A stretch of DNA of 22,607 nucleotides from Podila epigama (taxonomy: Eukaryota > Mortierellomycota > Mortierellomycetes > Mortierellales > Mortierellaceae): positions 7,286 to 29,892 of the forward strand of contig JAAAVE010000147.1 of NCBI GenBank assembly GCA_015679605.1, given 5' to 3'. Both the position numbers and the translations under genes were made by a program. Shown here piece by piece: positions 20,424 through 22,607 of this stretch; positions within the stretch are counted from its first letter, which is position 1; each line of letters begins with the position of its first letter. The notes under the pieces are model-generated. The model saw nothing but the letters and a program-made list of their open reading frames with translations, did no database searches and had not been told where the DNA came from.

Positions 20424-20744
20424 CTCTTTTCTATTCTTTACTTTTTGGTCCACTCCGTGGCTACAACCTTCCTTCTTTTTTTTGTTCTGTTGTTACAAAC
20501 CCACTCGTGGCAGATCGGTCTGTCGGATAGACCGTTGTGAGCCTTTCTTTCCACTTCAAAAGTCTGTCTTGTTCTTTCTTCTCCTTTCACAAAGACTATT
20601 TTTGTTCATATCATCACCATTTGATACACTTTTCATCATCACACCTTAACATCACGCTTAGAACGCGACATTTTTTCTCTTTTGTCTTTTCGTTTTCTTT
20701 CGTTACACCTCAAGCGTTGAGCACGCCCCGCAAAAGAAAAACGC

Positions 20745-22538
20745 ATGAGAAGGAAAAAGAACAAACCCCCAACTATGGGCACCGCAACCAGCAGAAAAGT
20801 GATGGACTCCACCGCTGTCAATCCCAAGGCATCATGCCCATTAATACAATGGAAAAGTTCACTCTTTCGATTGATGGCCACGGGGTTTGTTCAATCCGAT
20901 ATCATTATCGGTGAATGGTTCACCCTTAGCTTGGAGGTCGTCGACGAGTTTCGGAACTGGAAGGGTCGCCCCACAATTCAGTTGGATCGCGATCAAGACG
21001 TGATCCCGGTACAATGTCGATTACTCTTCCACAAGAGTCTTAACACCATCATCGACGATTTGGACCCCAGTATCTCTGCTCAGATCACACTTGAGGTACG
21101 AGAGATGCAGTCCACTCCATGGCATGATAACGGATCATTGCCTTGTCCAGGGATCGGGCCATCAGGGACAGGTGGTCTGGAACTCAGGATTGTAGCAAGA
21201 GGTGGACCGCATGCCGACAGCAACCTGCCATCGTCCTGCTGGATCAAGATCGCGGCCCAACCGACCGGGAGCTCGCGCAGCCCTATCGTCCCAGTCGTCC
21301 TCGGGCCATTCAAAATCAAGAGGATACGCAAGGCCGTTGAAGACATGACCGGTGCAGGCAACCAGATCTTTCGACCCGTCGACGTCCCGTCGATTGATAA
21401 GTACACCTCTGGTCATTCTTTTGATCCAGACGCGTTCGGGAAGGCAACTGCTGCTGCCGCCCTTGCCATTCACAACGAAGAGATGTGGCCAACGATGAGG
21501 ACAATGTTGCTGAAGGAAGTTCGGGAGAGCCACATGCCACAGGGACGAGTGTGGGATTCAGCATTTGCTTTGAAGGAGTACTTTTCGCGGGCTGTATACC
21601 AAGGTCTGGCTGCTTCAGCAGCACCAATGTTTGCGCACAAACGTATCCTTGATCTAAGCACTGGTACCGGCTTCTTGGGACTCTATGTGGCTGGGCTGGC
21701 GCAACTCGAGCACGATATCCTGTTGGCACGGTCGTTCTCTAACATCGGTCACCATACCAGCAATACCGCCACCGCTATATCCTCCTCTTCCTCTTCTTCT
21801 TCTTCATCATCATCATCTTCTTCTAGCTCACCTAATTCATTAACCTCATCAGCTTGTTCACCTCCATGGCGGTCATCATCTGGTTCACCGCGTTCGGCTT
21901 CACCACCCTTTCCGTCACCGATACTGACAAACGTCTCACGCGCATCATCCCTTTCACCCTCACCATCGCCGCCTGAAGCAAATTTTGCAACACACATGTC
22001 CAGACTTGGGCGGTATGATGGACGCACTTATTCTTCAGCAGCGTCAGCAACAGTACCTGCAACAGCAACAATGGCAGCAGCAACATCAGCATCATCATCA
22101 TCAGCAGCAGTGAACCAAAGAAAGCATTTGTTGCAGACATCAGTCATTTTGACAGATTTGAAGGATTCTCTTGATCTTGTTCGACAGAATATCAAATTGA
22201 ATCGTCCGATGACTGCGCCAGGAGTTGATATCAAGGATGTTGACCTCCAATGGGGTGAAAAGCCGCCATCGGAAGTAGGAGGTGGGATCGATATTTTGAT
22301 TGCCTCAGACTTGGTTTATGAAACGCGGGACCTGAAGGCATTGCTCAAGACCTTGTATGATCTATGTACACCGGGGTTGACGGCCATCTACATGGGTCAC
22401 AAGCAAAGAGACATGGATCCAGTACAAGAATCCTACTTTTTCAGGAGCCTGAGTCAACTCTTTGAAATACAAGAGATTGAGAGTGGGGCCGTTGGACTCC
22501 GTATCCTCAAACTATCGCGTGCAACTTTCAACAAATGA
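20745..22538 (+). CDS. METTL21-like (Methyltransf_16) protein methyltransferase
   Basis: The gene is intronless; from ATG 20745 it encodes 597 residues. The C-terminal half is a class I SAM-dependent methyltransferase of the seven-beta-strand protein-lysine type: pre-motif GRVWDSAFALKEYF, motif I ILDLSTGTGFLGLYVAGL (Asp303), post-I VILTDLKDSLDLVRQNIKLN (Asp471), and motif II DILIASDLVYE with the DxxY signature (Asp522-Tyr525). Relatives methylate lysines on elongation factors and chaperones in the cytosol. About 140 residues of Ser/Ala/Pro/Thr-rich sequence separate motif I from post-I; normally these are about 10 residues apart. The N-terminal 230 residues look beta-rich (EWFTLSLEVVDEF, VIPVQCRLLF) and I do not recognise them. 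The start is uncertain: another frame from ATG 20834 or 20849 reads MEKFTLSIDGHG and would continue smoothly into FVQSDIIIGEWF if one G of the GGGG at 20882-20885 were absent. Substrate unknown. Confidence 0.85.
   Translation: MRRKKNKPPTMGTATSRKVMDSTAVNPKASCPLIQWKSSLFRLMATGFVQSDIIIGEWFTLSLEVVDEFRNWKGRPTIQLDRDQDVIPVQCRLLFHKSLNTIIDDLDPSISAQITLEVREMQSTPWHDNGSLPCPGIGPSGTGGLELRIVARGGPHADSNLPSSCWIKIAAQPTGSSRSPIVPVVLGPFKIKRIRKAVEDMTGAGNQIFRPVDVPSIDKYTSGHSFDPDAFGKATAAAALAIHNEEMWPTMRTMLLKEVRESHMPQGRVWDSAFALKEYFSRAVYQGLAASAAPMFAHKRILDLSTGTGFLGLYVAGLAQLEHDILLARSFSNIGHHTSNTATAISSSSSSSSSSSSSSSSSPNSLTSSACSPPWRSSSGSPRSASPPFPSPILTNVSRASSLSPSPSPPEANFATHMSRLGRYDGRTYSSAASATVPATATMAAATSASSSSAAVNQRKHLLQTSVILTDLKDSLDLVRQNIKLNRPMTAPGVDIKDVDLQWGEKPPSEVGGGIDILIASDLVYETRDLKALLKTLYDLCTPGLTAIYMGHKQRDMDPVQESYFFRSLSQLFEIQEIESGAVGLRILKLSRATFNK
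21777..21826 (+). repeat. Serine-codon (TCN) repeat within the methyltransferase
   Basis: A run of TCC/TCT/TCA codons gives about 16 consecutive serines. It opens the low-complexity insertion inside the catalytic fold. A second simple stretch with GCA/ACA/TCA codons lies at about 22035-22110. Confidence 0.85.
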
Positions 22539-22543
22539 ATAAA
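22538..22543 (+). promoter_or_regulatory. AATAAA overlapping the methyltransferase stop codon
   Basis: The hexamer begins at the last base of the TGA stop (22536-22538). A T-rich stretch follows at 22573-22591. If it is used, the 3' UTR is only about 20-30 nt. Confidence 0.45.
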
Positions 22544-22607
22544 AAAAATTCAAAAATCTAATAGCATAACATCTTTTTTTTTTTTTTTTCTTTTTGTAAA
22601 AGTACCC

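Larger units (their letters stand above)
19656..20744 (+). other. Tandem-gene spacer with CT-rich leader of the methyltransferase gene
   Basis: The first 170 bp should be the 3' UTR of the AAA+ gene. Then come TGGTC repeats (19902-19925), TCCA/TCTA repeats (about 20152-20203), a T-rich block (20338-20370), TTTGCACC repeats (20391-20423) and a pyrimidine-rich stretch running to about 20720. No gene is supported. A frame open from 20537 to 20914 matters only for its last part (see the methyltransferase). Confidence 0.6.

Noticed and set aside
1-22607. tRNA, rRNA, CRISPR array, transposon or secondary-metabolite cluster
   Set aside because: No cloverleaf with A/B boxes, no rRNA-like sequence, no spaced identical repeats, no transposase, integrase or reverse transcriptase motif, and no PKS or NRPS domain was seen.

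Overview
The window looks like a stretch of nuclear genome from an early-diverging (zygomycete-grade) fungus. The evidence is GT-AG introns of about 95-175 bp interrupting conserved fungal domains, AATAAA signals close to several stops, abundant poly-A/T tracts and microsatellites, and long pyrimidine-rich leaders. Mortierellales would fit, but that is a guess from gene style and not a proven assignment. I found no rRNA, tRNA, CRISPR, bacterial or viral gene and no recognisable transposon.

Layout, left to right: (1) a minus-strand low-complexity protein of unknown function, 160-1069, probably continuing past the left edge; (2) a 2.2 kb divergent intergenic region full of microsatellites; (3) a plus-strand five-exon RNA-binding protein, 3286-5607, with an acidic N-terminus, a Gly/Met/Arg-rich middle and a C-terminal RRM, laid out like animal RBM33; (4) a convergent 0.4 kb spacer; (5) a minus-strand multi-exon patatin-like lipase of the TGL/SDP1 type, 5987 to at least 8793, in which the usual catalytic Asp appears to be Tyr; (6) a divergent promoter region; (7) a plus-strand intronless MDR-family NADPH-dependent alkenal/enone reductase, 10180-11208; (8) a 2.2 kb gap with a 12-bp minisatellite and a long CT-rich leader; (9) a plus-strand four-exon PA-TM-RING E3 ubiquitin ligase, 13416-17219; (10) a plus-strand intronless AAA+ ATPase of a fungal family, 17541-19655; (11) a 1.1 kb spacer; (12) a plus-strand METTL21/Methyltransf_16-type methyltransferase, 20745-22538, with a serine-rich insertion inside the catalytic fold and an uncertain N-terminus.

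The genes do not form an evident pathway or cluster; this reads as an ordinary chromosomal neighbourhood. I did not find a convincing new multi-gene system. The best leads are the apparent loss of the lipase catalytic Asp, the RBM33-like fungal protein, the reading-frame question plus fold insertion in the methyltransferase, and the sense-strand TCCA/CT bias of the leaders. All exon joins were made by hand from splice consensus, frame continuity and family similarity.
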